Positions 34,806-43,557 of a DNA stretch of 64,000 nt are shown piece by piece. Under the pieces are notes generated by a model that was not told the origin of the DNA, did not search any database, and worked only from the letters and a program-made list of their open reading frames with translations. Made by a program: the position numbers and the translations under genes. Each line of letters begins with the position of its first letter. The stretch's first letter is position 1. The DNA comes from Thermosphaera aggregans (GTDB taxonomy: Archaea; Thermoproteota; Thermoprotei_A; Sulfolobales; Desulfurococcaceae): positions 424,582-488,581 of the forward strand of contig NZ_CP063144.1 in the NCBI RefSeq assembly GCF_014962245.1. The letters run 5' to 3'.

Positions 34806-35273
34806 ATGGGGTTAGGGATGATAGTTGCCAGCGAGATAGTGCGCGCAAAGGGCCACCCAAACGTTACGGCTAAGCATAAGACAACGCTGGAGATAACGAG
34901 GGATTGTGATTTAACGTTGAGAGGGGACTGCATAATAGGGGTTAATGCTGACAAGGCTGCGTCAAACCTGTCCAGTGATTTTAAGGCTGCCTTAACGTCT
35001 CCGAGAAACATATTGTTAATTGTTCTTGAGGCAGGCGGGTTTAAGGACTACCTGATAGCACATGGTTCGAGAGAAATTACTGCTACCGATCCTCGAAGAA
35101 TCATTATCAGGAGAAGTAGCTATGTCGAGCCCGCGACAATAGGGGTTTACGCGACGAAGGCAGCCGGGGATCTAGATAGAGGGTTGGTCAATAGTTTGAA
35201 AAGCGGTGACGCCGTGTTAACGGTTAAGCTATACGTGCTCAGGCTTGATGATATCGAACCTGTAAATCCCTGA
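34806..35273 (+). CDS. DUF371 family protein
   Basis: 155 aa archaeal protein. The signature is near the N-terminus: AKGHPNVTAKHKTTLEITRD followed by LRGDCIIGVNADKA. The C-terminal half is beta-rich (VLTVKLYVLRLDDIEPV). Start could be ATG 34806 or ATG 34818. The last 45 nt overlap the convergent Trm5-like gene. Its conserved His, Asp and Cys residues suggest an enzyme or ligand-binding protein, but no function is known to me. Confidence 0.8.
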   Translation: MGLGMIVASEIVRAKGHPNVTAKHKTTLEITRDCDLTLRGDCIIGVNADKAASNLSSDFKAALTSPRNILLIVLEAGGFKDYLIAHGSREITATDPRRIIIRRSSYVEPATIGVYATKAAGDLDRGLVNSLKSGDAVLTVKLYVLRLDDIEPVNP

Positions 35274-36224
35274 GCCTGGAGAGTACTCTAGGACAAGCCT
35301 GTGGCTGAGTATTCTCCACCCTGGGAGAACACTGCCCACCTCGTCAATGCTGGTGTAGACATCTCTTGTTAGAACGTATAGGTGTAAGATGCCTTCAGGC
35401 GCGAGGACTTGATCGTAGACTTCGGCAAAGCCTAGGCTTGCCTTAGGGAGGTTTGCGATCACCCTGTGAGCCACCTCTTTCCTCGGGAGGTGATCAGGGA
35501 TGTCTCTTGCATCATTGTTTAACGGTATGATGACTCCTTTAAGCCTCCTCATATTGGATTTAATATTCTCTATTAAGAGTTCGTGGGCAACAGGGTTTAA
35601 ATCGTTTGCCAAGACCAGTGCGGTTTTCAATGATGCAATGTGGACTGGGAACCCGCCTATCCCTGAGAATAAGTCAACAACGATCTCGCCATCCCTGACC
35701 AGGGATGCGAGCCTCCTATGCTCCTCTGTTAGCCTTGGATTATAGTAGACTTTTCCAAGCCTGATCTTGAAGCTTAAACCGTATTCTTTAACAACAACTA
35801 CTTCAACCGGGGTTCCCCATAGGAGTTTGAGAACCGGTACTCTATACTCTTCAACAGTCTCCTCCTTAACATATATTGCTTTCAGCCTTGGATGAGTTTT
35901 TAGAAGCGCATCCACAACCTCCTCCGACGCTCTATGCTCCAAGACCTTGCTCCTCACAATTGCTACATCTCCCAGCAAATCGTATGAGGGAGGGTTAACA
36001 GCTATCTTCTTCTTGTATCCCGGGGCGCATTCGACAACTCTGAACAATGTTTCATCGATGGATTCAGGCTTCTCAGCAACAGGTATGAGTACCTTGTCAC
36101 CTGCCCTCTCTATTAAGTAGTCCTCGAGGAGTAGGCCGGTTTTCCTCAAAGCCTTTATCGCTTTCTCAGCGCGGGTTTTTTCAACTTCCACGCAAAGCAC
36201 TTTCCCGCCCAAACCAGTCACCAT
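35229..36224 (-). CDS. tRNA (guanine37-N1)-methyltransferase, Trm5-like
   Basis: Class I SAM methyltransferase, 331 aa. The D2 domain is marked by GDVAIVRSKVLE (about 104), the D3 catalytic domain by SFKIRLGKVYYNPRLTEEHR (about 175) and SAM motif VVDLFSGIGGFPVHIAS (about 197), with ANLPKASLGF as the NLP motif. Archaeal Trm5 enzymes make m1G37 or wyosine precursors; which type this is cannot be told. Predicted tRNA-Trp here has G37, a plausible substrate. Start ATG 36224. Confidence 0.85.
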   Translation of the reverse strand: MVTGLGGKVLCVEVEKTRAEKAIKALRKTGLLLEDYLIERAGDKVLIPVAEKPESIDETLFRVVECAPGYKKKIAVNPPSYDLLGDVAIVRSKVLEHRASEEVVDALLKTHPRLKAIYVKEETVEEYRVPVLKLLWGTPVEVVVVKEYGLSFKIRLGKVYYNPRLTEEHRRLASLVRDGEIVVDLFSGIGGFPVHIASLKTALVLANDLNPVAHELLIENIKSNMRRLKGVIIPLNNDARDIPDHLPRKEVAHRVIANLPKASLGFAEVYDQVLAPEGILHLYVLTRDVYTSIDEVGSVLPGWRILSHRLVLEYSPGSGIYRFDIIKPEHV

Positions 36225-36282
36225 GCTCAGCTAATTAAAATCTATATTACTTAGCTTAACATATGTTTGATCGTGGATTGGA

Positions 36283-37107
36283 ATGTTTTCCAAGGTAGCG
36301 TTGATATACAAGCCAACGCTTAAGTGTATTGAAATGGTTAAGGAGCTTTCGAACGCTTTCTATAGCAGAGGGTCTGAAACCATATTGTTCACTGTTGACG
36401 ATTTACTACCGGCTGAGATAGAGAACACACAACTCGTCGTCGTGGTTGGAGGAGACGGAACGTTTCTCAAAGCATCCAGCACTATTCAGAGAACAGGGGC
36501 TTTCATCCTACCTATTCACTGCGGCAGGCGTGGAGCCTTCTTCGACCCGATTACCATGCCTCTCCCGGAGATTGTTGAGAATGTTTTGAACGGCGAGTTC
36601 ATAGTTCAGTACTATCCGAGGCTGAAAGCCTGTAGGGGGAGCGACTGCAGGGTTTTCATTAACGAGCTCGCTTTAACCTCAATAGATCAGGGAAGGATCA
36701 CGGGCTTCTCCATAGTTATCAACACCCCGGGGATTAGTTCGAGGCTAGAGTTTGAAGGAGACGGCGTCCTGGTCGCCTCATCGCCTGGTTCAGCCGCTTA
36801 CAACTTGTCCGCGGGAGGACCTTTAGTTGACGCCTGGAACAGTTTGATCATTATAACCCCGTTGAACCCTATGCAGCTCAACCTTCCACCCATAATCCTT
36901 CCATCTTTTTCAACAAACGTAAGGGTTTCATGCAGGGGTTTTTCATCAATGTTTTTCGACGGGGAGAAAATAGCGACGCTGACTCGTGGAGAAGAGGTGG
37001 TTGTCTCAGGCTCTAACAACTATCTTAGAGTGATAAGGTTCAAGCCCAGGAGGGATCTTCTCAAAAATGTCATCGAGTCGAGATGGGTTTCCTTCCCCCA
37101 GGTTTAA
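36283..37107 (+). CDS. nadK: NAD kinase
   Basis: Makes NADP+ from NAD+ with ATP or polyphosphate. 274 aa. The GGDGT motif is in VVVGGDGTFLKASS (about residue 50), and the second conserved segment ASSPGSAAYNLSAGGPLVD (about 165) is intact, with NELALT upstream. GTGGATTGG precedes ATG 36283. The 3' end overlaps the nob1 start by 41 nt. Confidence 0.93.
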   Translation: MFSKVALIYKPTLKCIEMVKELSNAFYSRGSETILFTVDDLLPAEIENTQLVVVVGGDGTFLKASSTIQRTGAFILPIHCGRRGAFFDPITMPLPEIVENVLNGEFIVQYYPRLKACRGSDCRVFINELALTSIDQGRITGFSIVINTPGISSRLEFEGDGVLVASSPGSAAYNLSAGGPLVDAWNSLIIITPLNPMQLNLPPIILPSFSTNVRVSCRGFSSMFFDGEKIATLTRGEEVVVSGSNNYLRVIRFKPRRDLLKNVIESRWVSFPQV

Positions 37108-37615
37108 AACAGCTGTCCTGGACACGTCAGCCCTTCTAGCGAAAATATACAGGCTCCTGCCGAGGCATGAGATCGAACTATACACGACTCCTCGCGCAGT
37201 GGAAGAGGTGAAGGATCGCGAGAACAAGGAGGCCTTGGAGGAGGCTTTAGACCTTGGTTTAATAACTGTTAAATCCCCGGGGAAAGAGTTCGTTGGAAAA
37301 GTATTAAAGCATGCTACCTCAATAGGTGAGGTTTCAAAGCTTTCGAAGACTGATGTTGAAGTAGCTGCCCTAGCCCTTGAGCTTAAGGAGGCTGGCGGAA
37401 CCTTTGTTTTCACAGATGACTACAGTCTGCAAAACCTTCTACTCCACTTAAGAATCGGGTTCAAGCCGTTGAGGACCTACGGCATCTCAGAGGAGAGGGC
37501 TTACCTGGAGAAATGCCCCGTGTGCGGGTATGTCCCAGGCGAGCCCGGGGAGAAAACATGCCCGTTATGCGGAAGCGAGATCAAAAGGGTCAGGCCTTTC
37601 TCAGTAAAGCAATGA
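37067..37615 (+). CDS. nob1: Nob1-like rRNA endonuclease (PIN + zinc ribbon)
   Basis: Endonuclease that trims the 3' end of small-subunit rRNA. 182 aa: PIN domain from about residue 13 with acidic metal ligands (VLDTSALL, E in AVEEVKD, TDVEVAALAL, FTDDYSLQN), then a C-terminal zinc ribbon (CPVCG, CPLCG). It starts within nadK. Partners RIO1 and Dim2 are encoded near 13 kb. The last 26 nt overlap the convergent m5C methylase gene. Confidence 0.92.
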   Translation: MSSSRDGFPSPRFKTAVLDTSALLAKIYRLLPRHEIELYTTPRAVEEVKDRENKEALEEALDLGLITVKSPGKEFVGKVLKHATSIGEVSKLSKTDVEVAALALELKEAGGTFVFTDDYSLQNLLLHLRIGFKPLRTYGISEERAYLEKCPVCGYVPGEPGEKTCPLCGSEIKRVRPFSVKQ

Positions 37616-38738
37616 AGTAGCCAGGCATGTCACTGTTTAACGGGTGGAATCTGTAGCCTACTATGTTTTCAAAATAGACTTTATCGCACCGCGTGAACAG
37701 TGTTTCAGCTTCAACGCTTTCAAATCCGAGCTCCCTCACAGCGTATGATACTACTTCCTCGTTCTCCTTCGACGTTAGAGTACAGGTTGAATAAGCTACT
37801 ATGCCCCCTTTCTTCAGCAAGCTGTGAGCAGTTTTCAAAAACTGCTTCTGATAGCTGGCATTGTTTGAAACATCGCTCATAGTTTTATCAAAAACTAGCT
37901 TCGGCCTAACCCCTATGTTACTGCACGGTGGGTCCACAAGAACCTTGTCAACTCTTCCGTTAAGGTTGAAATCCAGGTGTGCATACCTAGAGTCGTACGG
38001 GATGGGGAGGACATTCATTGCCAAGCCCAGTTTTTCAAGGTTCGACTTCAACACCGTAATCTTGGACTCGCTCCGGTCGAAAGCTATAACCCTACTCCTC
38101 CCCCTAGTGTACTGGACTACGTGCCCGGTTTTACCACCCGGCGATGCGTTCAAGTCTACGACCAGCTCTCCCTCGCGAGGATCTAGAAATATCGTAGTAA
38201 CCATCGCCGGAAGTCCTTGCGGATAAACCAATCCCTTACGGTAAACCGAGAGCTCACTTATCCTCGGGGCGCTGTAGACGGAGGCAACGTTTACCCCTAC
38301 TAAGCCACTATTCATCCTGAACAACTCGCTGGAAGACACTGTTGCTTCAACAACACCGACGTAAAACCCATGCTTCGACACCACCCTAACCATGTCCCCC
38401 CTTCTGAAGGAGTCAGCCTTCAAGACACCGGGCCTGTACAGGTTGGAACCCATCATCACGGAGACAGCGGTCTTCTCATCCACCACTATAGTTTTCTCAA
38501 CATCCCCGGGGAGTTTATACGGGCCCTTCAGCTCAACGTAAACAGCTTCTCCAATCTCTCCATCCCTCCAAGCCCTAACCCCCTCCCTCTCCATCTCCTC
38601 AAGAACCGCTTCAATGCTTGCTCTCAAAGTGTTGACCCGGATGTAAAGCCTTCTAGGCGGCGTCTTCAAAGACTCAACCAGCCTTAGGGTTAAACTACCG
38701 TAAACGCGTCTAAGCTCGTTTAACAGGCCTTCCTGCAT
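37590..38738 (-). CDS. RNA m5C methyltransferase, NSUN/RsmB family with N-terminal PUA-like region
   Basis: 382 aa. A PUA-like region (about residues 80-165) is inserted before the SAM-binding core. SAM motif I is LVVDLNASPGGKTGHV (about 204). Motif IV is VDPPCSN with Cys (about 275), and motif VI is YSTCTLT with the catalytic Cys (about 320), so both active-site cysteines are present. Family members methylate tRNA or rRNA cytosines. Start ATG 38738. Confidence 0.9.
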   Translation of the reverse strand: MQEGLLNELRRVYGSLTLRLVESLKTPPRRLYIRVNTLRASIEAVLEEMEREGVRAWRDGEIGEAVYVELKGPYKLPGDVEKTIVVDEKTAVSVMMGSNLYRPGVLKADSFRRGDMVRVVSKHGFYVGVVEATVSSSELFRMNSGLVGVNVASVYSAPRISELSVYRKGLVYPQGLPAMVTTIFLDPREGELVVDLNASPGGKTGHVVQYTRGRSRVIAFDRSESKITVLKSNLEKLGLAMNVLPIPYDSRYAHLDFNLNGRVDKVLVDPPCSNIGVRPKLVFDKTMSDVSNNASYQKQFLKTAHSLLKKGGIVAYSTCTLTSKENEEVVSYAVRELGFESVEAETLFTRCDKVYFENIVGYRFHPLNSDMPGYFIALLRKA

Positions 38739-38844
38739 ATCCCGAAGCTCCCTGTTCTAGTTGAGCTAGGAAATCCTTATTAGATTATAAAACAATATAG
38801 GATTTACTAGCCAGAGATTCGTTTGTGGAAGAGGTGAGGCTAAA

Positions 38845-39165
38845 GTGTCTTCCTCTACAAGGATAACTGATAAAGAGCTGAACGAGGCGTTAATGGATAA
38901 GCAGGAGAAGAAGCCCGTGGACGAGAAGCAGAAGTGGGTTAACAGGATTTTGAAGAGTGCTAAGCAGTATCACAAGATATGCCCGTACTTTGACAAAAGG
39001 ACGAAGATGTGCTTCATAACTCTCGGGACCAAGTGCGACAGGGAGGGAAAGTTCGACACGTGCCCAGTGTTCAAGGCGTTTCTCGAGAAGAAGTACGATG
39101 AATACAAGGCTAAGAGCCAGCCGCTACCACTTGACTTCTCAGATGTTGTTGCATCCCCTCTATAG
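38845..39165 (+). CDS. Small Cys-containing protein, crenarchaeal-type hypothetical
   Basis: 106 aa from GTG 38845 with GAGGTGAGG upstream. A charged N-terminal half (EKQKWVNRILKSAKQYH) is followed by four cysteines: CPYFDKRTKMC and KCDREGKFDTC, which may bind zinc or an iron-sulfur cluster. The stop codon is directly followed by the GTG of the next gene, so the two are co-translated. Function unknown. Confidence 0.72.
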   Translation: MSSSTRITDKELNEALMDKQEKKPVDEKQKWVNRILKSAKQYHKICPYFDKRTKMCFITLGTKCDREGKFDTCPVFKAFLEKKYDEYKAKSQPLPLDFSDVVASPL

Positions 39166-39393
39166 GTGTTTAACGTGGAGAGGAAGTATTTTATCGAAAA
39201 CCTCGGCAACATGTGGATAGAGTACGATAAGCAAAACGACATACTGTACTTAAACTTTGCCACGGAGATAGGGGATGCTGACGAGGAGGTTTTAAGTGAG
39301 GATGGCGACGTGGTTTTCAGACTCAAAGAGGGGCGTTTAGTCTCAATAATGGTTTTAAACTTCAGCGAGAAAATCGGTGCAGCGATTCTTTAA
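39166..39393 (+). CDS. DUF2283 family protein
   Basis: 75 aa with the DUF2283 pattern (MWIEYDKQNDILYLNFATE, then a Glu/Asp-rich turn and VVFRLKEGRLVSIMVLN). GTG 39166 immediately follows the upstream stop; GTG 39175 is an alternative. The family is common in archaea and bacteria and often lies near toxin-antitoxin genes, but no toxin is seen here. Function unknown. Confidence 0.75.
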   Translation: MFNVERKYFIENLGNMWIEYDKQNDILYLNFATEIGDADEEVLSEDGDVVFRLKEGRLVSIMVLNFSEKIGAAIL

Positions 39394-39405
39394 AAGATTT
39401 TTAGT

Positions 39406-39699
39406 TTAAAATCCTCGTACAATCCGTCGGACGAACGAGTGCTCCGGGGGCAGAATCTTACTTATTTCTTCAAATATCTCTGTAGCATTCTCTCCCTGGA
39501 TATCGATGAAGAGTGTTTCACCTTTAAACGCGAGGTAGACGACGGTGTTATTGCACGTGTAAAGCATTAGCTTCCCAGCCGATTGCTCGGGCTGGAGAGC
39601 AATGTCAAACACTATGACGCACCCCTTCTCTGCGAGAACGTCAACAATGTTTCTCCTCAGCTTTAAATGATTCGTGTCTATTAGAAAATGAGTTATCAT
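39406..39699 (-). CDS. Small hypothetical protein, unknown function
   Basis: 97 aa from ATG 39699 with GAGGATTAAG upstream; the frame is open further but the added residues are basic and unlike a real N-terminus. Alternating beta strands (CVIVFDIALQ, KLMLYTCNNTVVYLAFKG, ETLFIDIQG) followed by a helix (IFEEISKILP). It starts 11 nt downstream of the next-described gene's stop and is probably in the same transcript. No family recognised. Confidence 0.6.
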   Translation of the reverse strand: MITHFLIDTNHLKLRRNIVDVLAEKGCVIVFDIALQPEQSAGKLMLYTCNNTVVYLAFKGETLFIDIQGENATEIFEEISKILPPEHSFVRRIVRGF

Positions 39700-39709
39700 G
39701 CTTAATCCT

Positions 39710-40000
39710 CTAAATGTTTTCAAGAAACTCTTCAAGTTTAACAGGCTTGACAATATGTATTTTAACCCCTCCCTCCTCAATAGCCAGCGCAGGCTCCTCG
39801 GGCACGCTTGTCGAGACCAGGATGCTGGCATCATACTCTTCGAGCAAGTCCTCTAGGAGGTCGACATTTATACCGGGAGAGGGGAGTTCTGCAAGTATCT
39901 TCTTCGTATCCATATCGTAAACAATTAGCTTCTCGGATGAAGCCAGGCTTGAAACCCGCCCATTCCCCACTGCAACGACCATAATGTTGTTGCCAACCAT
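39710..40000 (-). CDS. Small alpha/beta protein, possibly NifX/NifB-like (DiNase FeMo-Co fold)
   Basis: 96 aa from ATG 40000, which has a strong GGAGG 8 nt upstream; a longer frame from ATG 40015 lacks this. The opening (IMVVAVGNGRVSS, then LIVYDMDTKKIL) and end (GVKIHIVKPVKLEEFLENI) resemble the RNase-H-like NifX/NifB C-terminal fold, but the cofactor-binding residues are not obvious. It pairs with the small gene downstream. The assignment is tentative. Confidence 0.55.
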   Translation of the reverse strand: MVGNNIMVVAVGNGRVSSLASSEKLIVYDMDTKKILAELPSPGINVDLLEDLLEEYDASILVSTSVPEEPALAIEEGGVKIHIVKPVKLEEFLENI

Positions 40001-40066
40001 TAAGCACGCCTCCATAATGCTTAATTCTTAAGCAACTTATAAAGAAGGAGGCGGGATAGGGATTCA

Positions 40067-40927
40067 GTGAGGATTAAGATAATGTTTATCGACATTCAGA
40101 GAGCGTACGAGTTGTCAAGGATTTTCAAGCCTCTCACCAATCTCGTAGGAATTGTTGAGAGAAACGACCCTCAGTACAGGGCTGTGGAAGCATTAGCCAG
40201 GGTGAAAGGGTGCGACCAGGCCGCTGTGCTCGTCATTGCTAATGCCTTGGTTAGCTACCAGTTGAATGTCCGGGGCGAGGAGTACTGGCAGTATTTCGCG
40301 GAGAGCACTGCATCCGCGAGGGGCTCGCCCGACTCGGTCATGCTGGGTTTTCTGCTCAGTAATAAGCATAGGAACAGGTTGCTCCAGCAGAAGATTGAGA
40401 GGGTTAAATCTTTCTTCAATACAAAACTCTACAGGGATTTAAGCATTGATGGATTGAAATACTGTTCGTCCTTGGAAGTACTCAGGGATAGGCTTGCGGA
40501 GGAGCTAGCGTCGAGCAGGTTCTCCAAGACAATACTGTTTGCTGTTAAAATGTACAACTACGTCTGCACTTCATGCGGAAGAGAGGTCAAGGGTGATGTG
40601 GATTTACCCATAGATCTGAGAAACGCTGAGCTGAGCGTTTGGAGCTGTATCGTGAGAGAATGCGGCGGGGGAGAACGAGCCTGCTCGGAGAAGCTCATGC
40701 GAGACCCGTACCGTGCGAGGCTGGCTGATGCGTGGAGGATAGTGTGCAGGGAGTCCGGAATACCTTGCGTGAAGCTCGATGCGTTAACATGGCTGGTAGC
40801 AGGCGTCTTAAAGGATTCAGGCTTGAACCCGGTGGTGGCGGGGAGGAGGGTTGCGGAGGCTTTCGGCGTTGAAATACCGGTTGAAGCGTTGAGAGAGCTT
40901 GTGAAATGTGCTGGTGGTGGGTATTGA
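40067..40927 (+). CDS. Archaeal 8-oxoguanine DNA glycosylase/lyase (AGOG)
   Basis: Base-excision repair enzyme specific to archaea, 286 aa. The helix-hairpin-helix family features are visible: ALVSYQLNVRGEEYWQYF (about 62), SRFSKTILFAVKMYNYV containing the probable catalytic Lys, and DLPIDLRNAELS with the conserved Asp. The C-terminal region is longer than the shortest homologues and has two Cys pairs. GTG 40067 lies about 26 nt after a TATA-like TTATAAAG, so the mRNA may be leaderless. The stop overlaps the next start (TTGA). Confidence 0.88.
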   Translation: MRIKIMFIDIQRAYELSRIFKPLTNLVGIVERNDPQYRAVEALARVKGCDQAAVLVIANALVSYQLNVRGEEYWQYFAESTASARGSPDSVMLGFLLSNKHRNRLLQQKIERVKSFFNTKLYRDLSIDGLKYCSSLEVLRDRLAEELASSRFSKTILFAVKMYNYVCTSCGREVKGDVDLPIDLRNAELSVWSCIVRECGGGERACSEKLMRDPYRARLADAWRIVCRESGIPCVKLDALTWLVAGVLKDSGLNPVVAGRRVAEAFGVEIPVEALRELVKCAGGGY

Positions 40928-41508
40928 GGATTATTGAATCACTGGTTAAAGCTCTCCTGGGAGGCGACTTCGACCATGGATATCCCCATGTGGAGAGGGT
41001 TTTGAAATGGGCTGAGAGGATTGTTTCAGCGGAAAACCTTGTGGTGGATCGCGAGTTGCTGGAGACTATCATCCTGTTGCACGACGTGGGAAGAATCATA
41101 GGTGAGCCTCATGCTTACTACTCAGGCTTACTGGCAGAGGAGTTGTTGAAAGAGTTAGGCATTGATCATGCTGTGATAGGAAGAGTTGTTAACGCCATAC
41201 AATACCACAGCTTCTCCTACGCCAGGAATCACAATATTCAACCGGGGTCGACGGAGGCATTGGTGCTGAGCGATGCTGACAAGCTCGATGCTCTCGGCGT
41301 CGTGGGCTTCATCAGAGTGTTTCTCTACAGCTGTAGGAACGGCCGATCTCTCGAGGACACTCTCAGACATTTCGACGAGAAGATATTCAAATTGAGCGGT
41401 GAGGTGAAGTTTCACTACTCCCGTTTAAAAGCCTTGGAGCTGGCGGAGAAAACTAGGGGGCTTCTCAACGAATTACTGGTGGAGTCCGGGACGCCTGCTC
41501 TGCCCTAG
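40924..41508 (+). CDS. HD-domain phosphohydrolase
   Basis: 194 aa from TTG 40924; GGTGGTGGG lies right before it and the start overlaps the AGOG stop. HD motif: H in DFDHGYPHVERV, HD in ILLHDVGR (about 52), H in NAIQYHSFSYAR, and D in LSDADKLDALG (about 120). This is the COG1418-like YfbR/YedJ pattern of metal-dependent phosphohydrolases. Natural substrate unknown; nucleotides are common in the family. Confidence 0.88.
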   Translation: MRIIESLVKALLGGDFDHGYPHVERVLKWAERIVSAENLVVDRELLETIILLHDVGRIIGEPHAYYSGLLAEELLKELGIDHAVIGRVVNAIQYHSFSYARNHNIQPGSTEALVLSDADKLDALGVVGFIRVFLYSCRNGRSLEDTLRHFDEKIFKLSGEVKFHYSRLKALELAEKTRGLLNELLVESGTPALP

Positions 41509-41568
41509 GGATCGGGGTTTTTAAGAATCATAAGGGTTGTTAAAGCATATTTTTAAAATGGTGGATTA

Positions 41569-42705
41569 ATGGGTTTGGAATGGTTTATTTCAATAATCCA
41601 CGCTAGACCTGACGCGATCCTTGTTTGGGACGACCAGGAGGTTAGGGAAAGGCTTTCATGGTACTACAGCGTGATGAGGGATTTGAAGCCGGCTAAGTTC
41701 CTTATCGCTAAAAGAATTCCTGTTGACGAGAACCCCTACAATGATGAGTTGTCGATTGATGATTTGTGGAGGATTCATGATAAAGCTAGTGTAGAATTCA
41801 AAAGAATCCTGCAGGAAGTGAGAAGTGGCGGTGTAGGGTTGGAGGATCTTGTTAAGCCATCATTCAGCCTGTTGGATGTGAAAGTGGCTTTAGCCTATAG
41901 GCTGTACTCTCCCTGCAGGCTTTGTGAAAGGAAATGTAGTGCTTTAAGGGCTCAAGGGAAGCCCGGGGTGTGCTTTGTCGACAGGGAGTGCATTGTCCAC
42001 ACATACTTCCACCACATGGGCGAGGAGGCCCCCTTGGTTCCAAGCGGGACAATATTCTACGGGGGATGTAATTTCAAGTGCGCGTTCTGCCAGAACTATG
42101 ACATCAGCCAGGTCTCCCCTAGGAGCGGGGAGCGGGTTACTCCTGAAAGGCTTGCAAGGATTCAGGACTCGCTGAGGAAGAGGGGTGCGCGAAACATCAA
42201 CCATGTAGGTGGTGAGCCAACACCTCACTTACCATTCATCCTGGAGAGCCTTAAGCATCTTGAAACTAACACGCCTCAGCTATGGAACAGTAACATGTAC
42301 ATGAGCCTTGAATCAATGAAGCTTTTAGCAGACGTTATAGACATATGGCTGCCTGATTTCAAGTATGGTTCAAACGAGTGTGCATGGAGGCTTAGCCGGG
42401 TCAGGAACTACTGGGAGGTTGTTACGAGAAACCACAAGCTAGCCTATGAGAACGGCGACATGATAATAAGGCACCTGGTCCTGCCAAACCACGTTGAATG
42501 TTGCACTAGGAAGGTTTTAGAATGGATTGCTGGTAACACCCCCAGAGTGCTAGTCAACATAATGGAGCAGTATAGGCCGGAGCACTTAGTGTCCAAGTAC
42601 CCGGAGAAATACCCTGATATAAGCAGGAGGCCGAGCAGGGACGAGATGAAGCGGGCTTACGAGATAGCTGACAACCTTGGGATAGTATATAAGCCTGTCT
42701 CCTAG
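41569..42705 (+). CDS. PflX-like radical SAM protein (COG1313)
   Basis: 378 aa. A Cys-rich segment (CRLCERKCSALRAQGKPGVC, about 117-136) precedes the radical SAM motif CNFKCAFCQNYDIS (CxxxCxxC, about 168-175), with GGEPTPHLPFI as the glycine-rich SAM-binding motif. This arrangement is the PflX group of pyruvate-formate-lyase-activating-enzyme homologues. The role is unknown; these enzymes may install glycyl or other radicals. The N-terminal 100 residues extend beyond PflX. TATA-like sequence TATTTTTAAAA lies before ATG 41569. Confidence 0.85.
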   Translation: MGLEWFISIIHARPDAILVWDDQEVRERLSWYYSVMRDLKPAKFLIAKRIPVDENPYNDELSIDDLWRIHDKASVEFKRILQEVRSGGVGLEDLVKPSFSLLDVKVALAYRLYSPCRLCERKCSALRAQGKPGVCFVDRECIVHTYFHHMGEEAPLVPSGTIFYGGCNFKCAFCQNYDISQVSPRSGERVTPERLARIQDSLRKRGARNINHVGGEPTPHLPFILESLKHLETNTPQLWNSNMYMSLESMKLLADVIDIWLPDFKYGSNECAWRLSRVRNYWEVVTRNHKLAYENGDMIIRHLVLPNHVECCTRKVLEWIAGNTPRVLVNIMEQYRPEHLVSKYPEKYPDISRRPSRDEMKRAYEIADNLGIVYKPVS

Positions 42706-42761
42706 TTTATTGTTTAAACAGCAGTTTCTACTGGTGGAACATATTGGGGGATACGGGGATA

Positions 42762-43145
42762 ATGGTATTCGAGTACTACTTCAGCGATTACTACAGAGTG
42801 ATAGTTTTCAGGGAAGGCGAGAACTTCATAGTATCTGTTGACGTGTACAGGAAGGGCTGGCCTTTCAAAGATTACGAGGAGAAATGTGTTGCGGAAGGAC
42901 AAGTTTGCCTGTTGTTCAAAACTATATCGCCAGCACAACTCCCTGGAGAACCACTGCTGTCGGTGGAGAAGATCATAGTGGAAGGGGTCAGGGTTTCAGG
43001 GGTTGAGGAAACGATTAGTGTTAAATGGTTTTTCAAAGGAGAGCTAGGGCAGGAGGAGGTTTCAAAGGTTTTCAACGCTTCTTGGAGCTTGATAAAGTGT
43101 CAACCACCTCTTAAAGACCCTTTCAACATTAACTGCGAGCAGTGA
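42762..43145 (+). CDS. Hypothetical beta-rich protein
   Basis: About 127 aa from ATG 42762; TTG 42744 is in frame and lies the expected distance from TATA-like GTTTAAAC (42713-42720), so a leaderless longer form is possible. The sequence is mostly beta strands (VFEYYFSDYYRVIVFREG, FIVSVDVYRKGWPF) with four Cys and no membrane helix. No family recognised. Confidence 0.55.
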   Translation: MVFEYYFSDYYRVIVFREGENFIVSVDVYRKGWPFKDYEEKCVAEGQVCLLFKTISPAQLPGEPLLSVEKIIVEGVRVSGVEETISVKWFFKGELGQEEVSKVFNASWSLIKCQPPLKDPFNINCEQ

Positions 43146-43557
43146 ACGCTTCTACAGAGATTAATGATCCGCAGTATTGTGAGGCTTTGAAAACGAATTC
43201 CGAACCCACGTATTCTCGCCTACAGGCTTAGCCGGGTCGGCAGTGTTGACTCCTACACCAGTATCAGTCCGTGCTTCATTATGTTTCTCAAGACGAATAC
43301 AGTGCCACTCCTTTACACTACCACGTTCATGCTTCGGGATTCATGGGAATTGAATCATTGATTCCTTATCCATGCGACCTTAATTTATCAATCGAGATTT
43401 TCCGCGACAGTTTCACCAGCTCAACGTATATCACGGCGCTCCCTAAGTCTTCTGATTAATAGGCTTTGAAATCGAGGTAGGGTGTTCTCAACAGGTAATT
43501 CTTTATATCCTTATATACATGTGAGATTATTGATACTACTGCTTAAAGGGTTTCAGC
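43146..43557. other. 412-nt intergenic region before valS
   Basis: No gene is supported. A 62-codon frame at 43271-43459 lacks an SD and has no convincing protein features. The only clear element is the valS promoter near its end. A 17-nt stretch at 43251-43267 nearly repeats one at 3432-3448 (see findings). Confidence 0.6.
43510..43518 (+). promoter_or_regulatory. Putative TATA box for valS
   Basis: Two adjacent boxes (TTTATATCC and CTTATATAC) precede ATG 43558 by about 40-55 nt; the nearer gives a leader of 15-20 nt holding AAAGGG as SD. Confidence 0.45.

Noticed and set aside
43271-43459. 62-codon open frame in the gap before valS
   Set aside because: No SD, no recognisable fold, and sequence composition unlike neighbouring genes.
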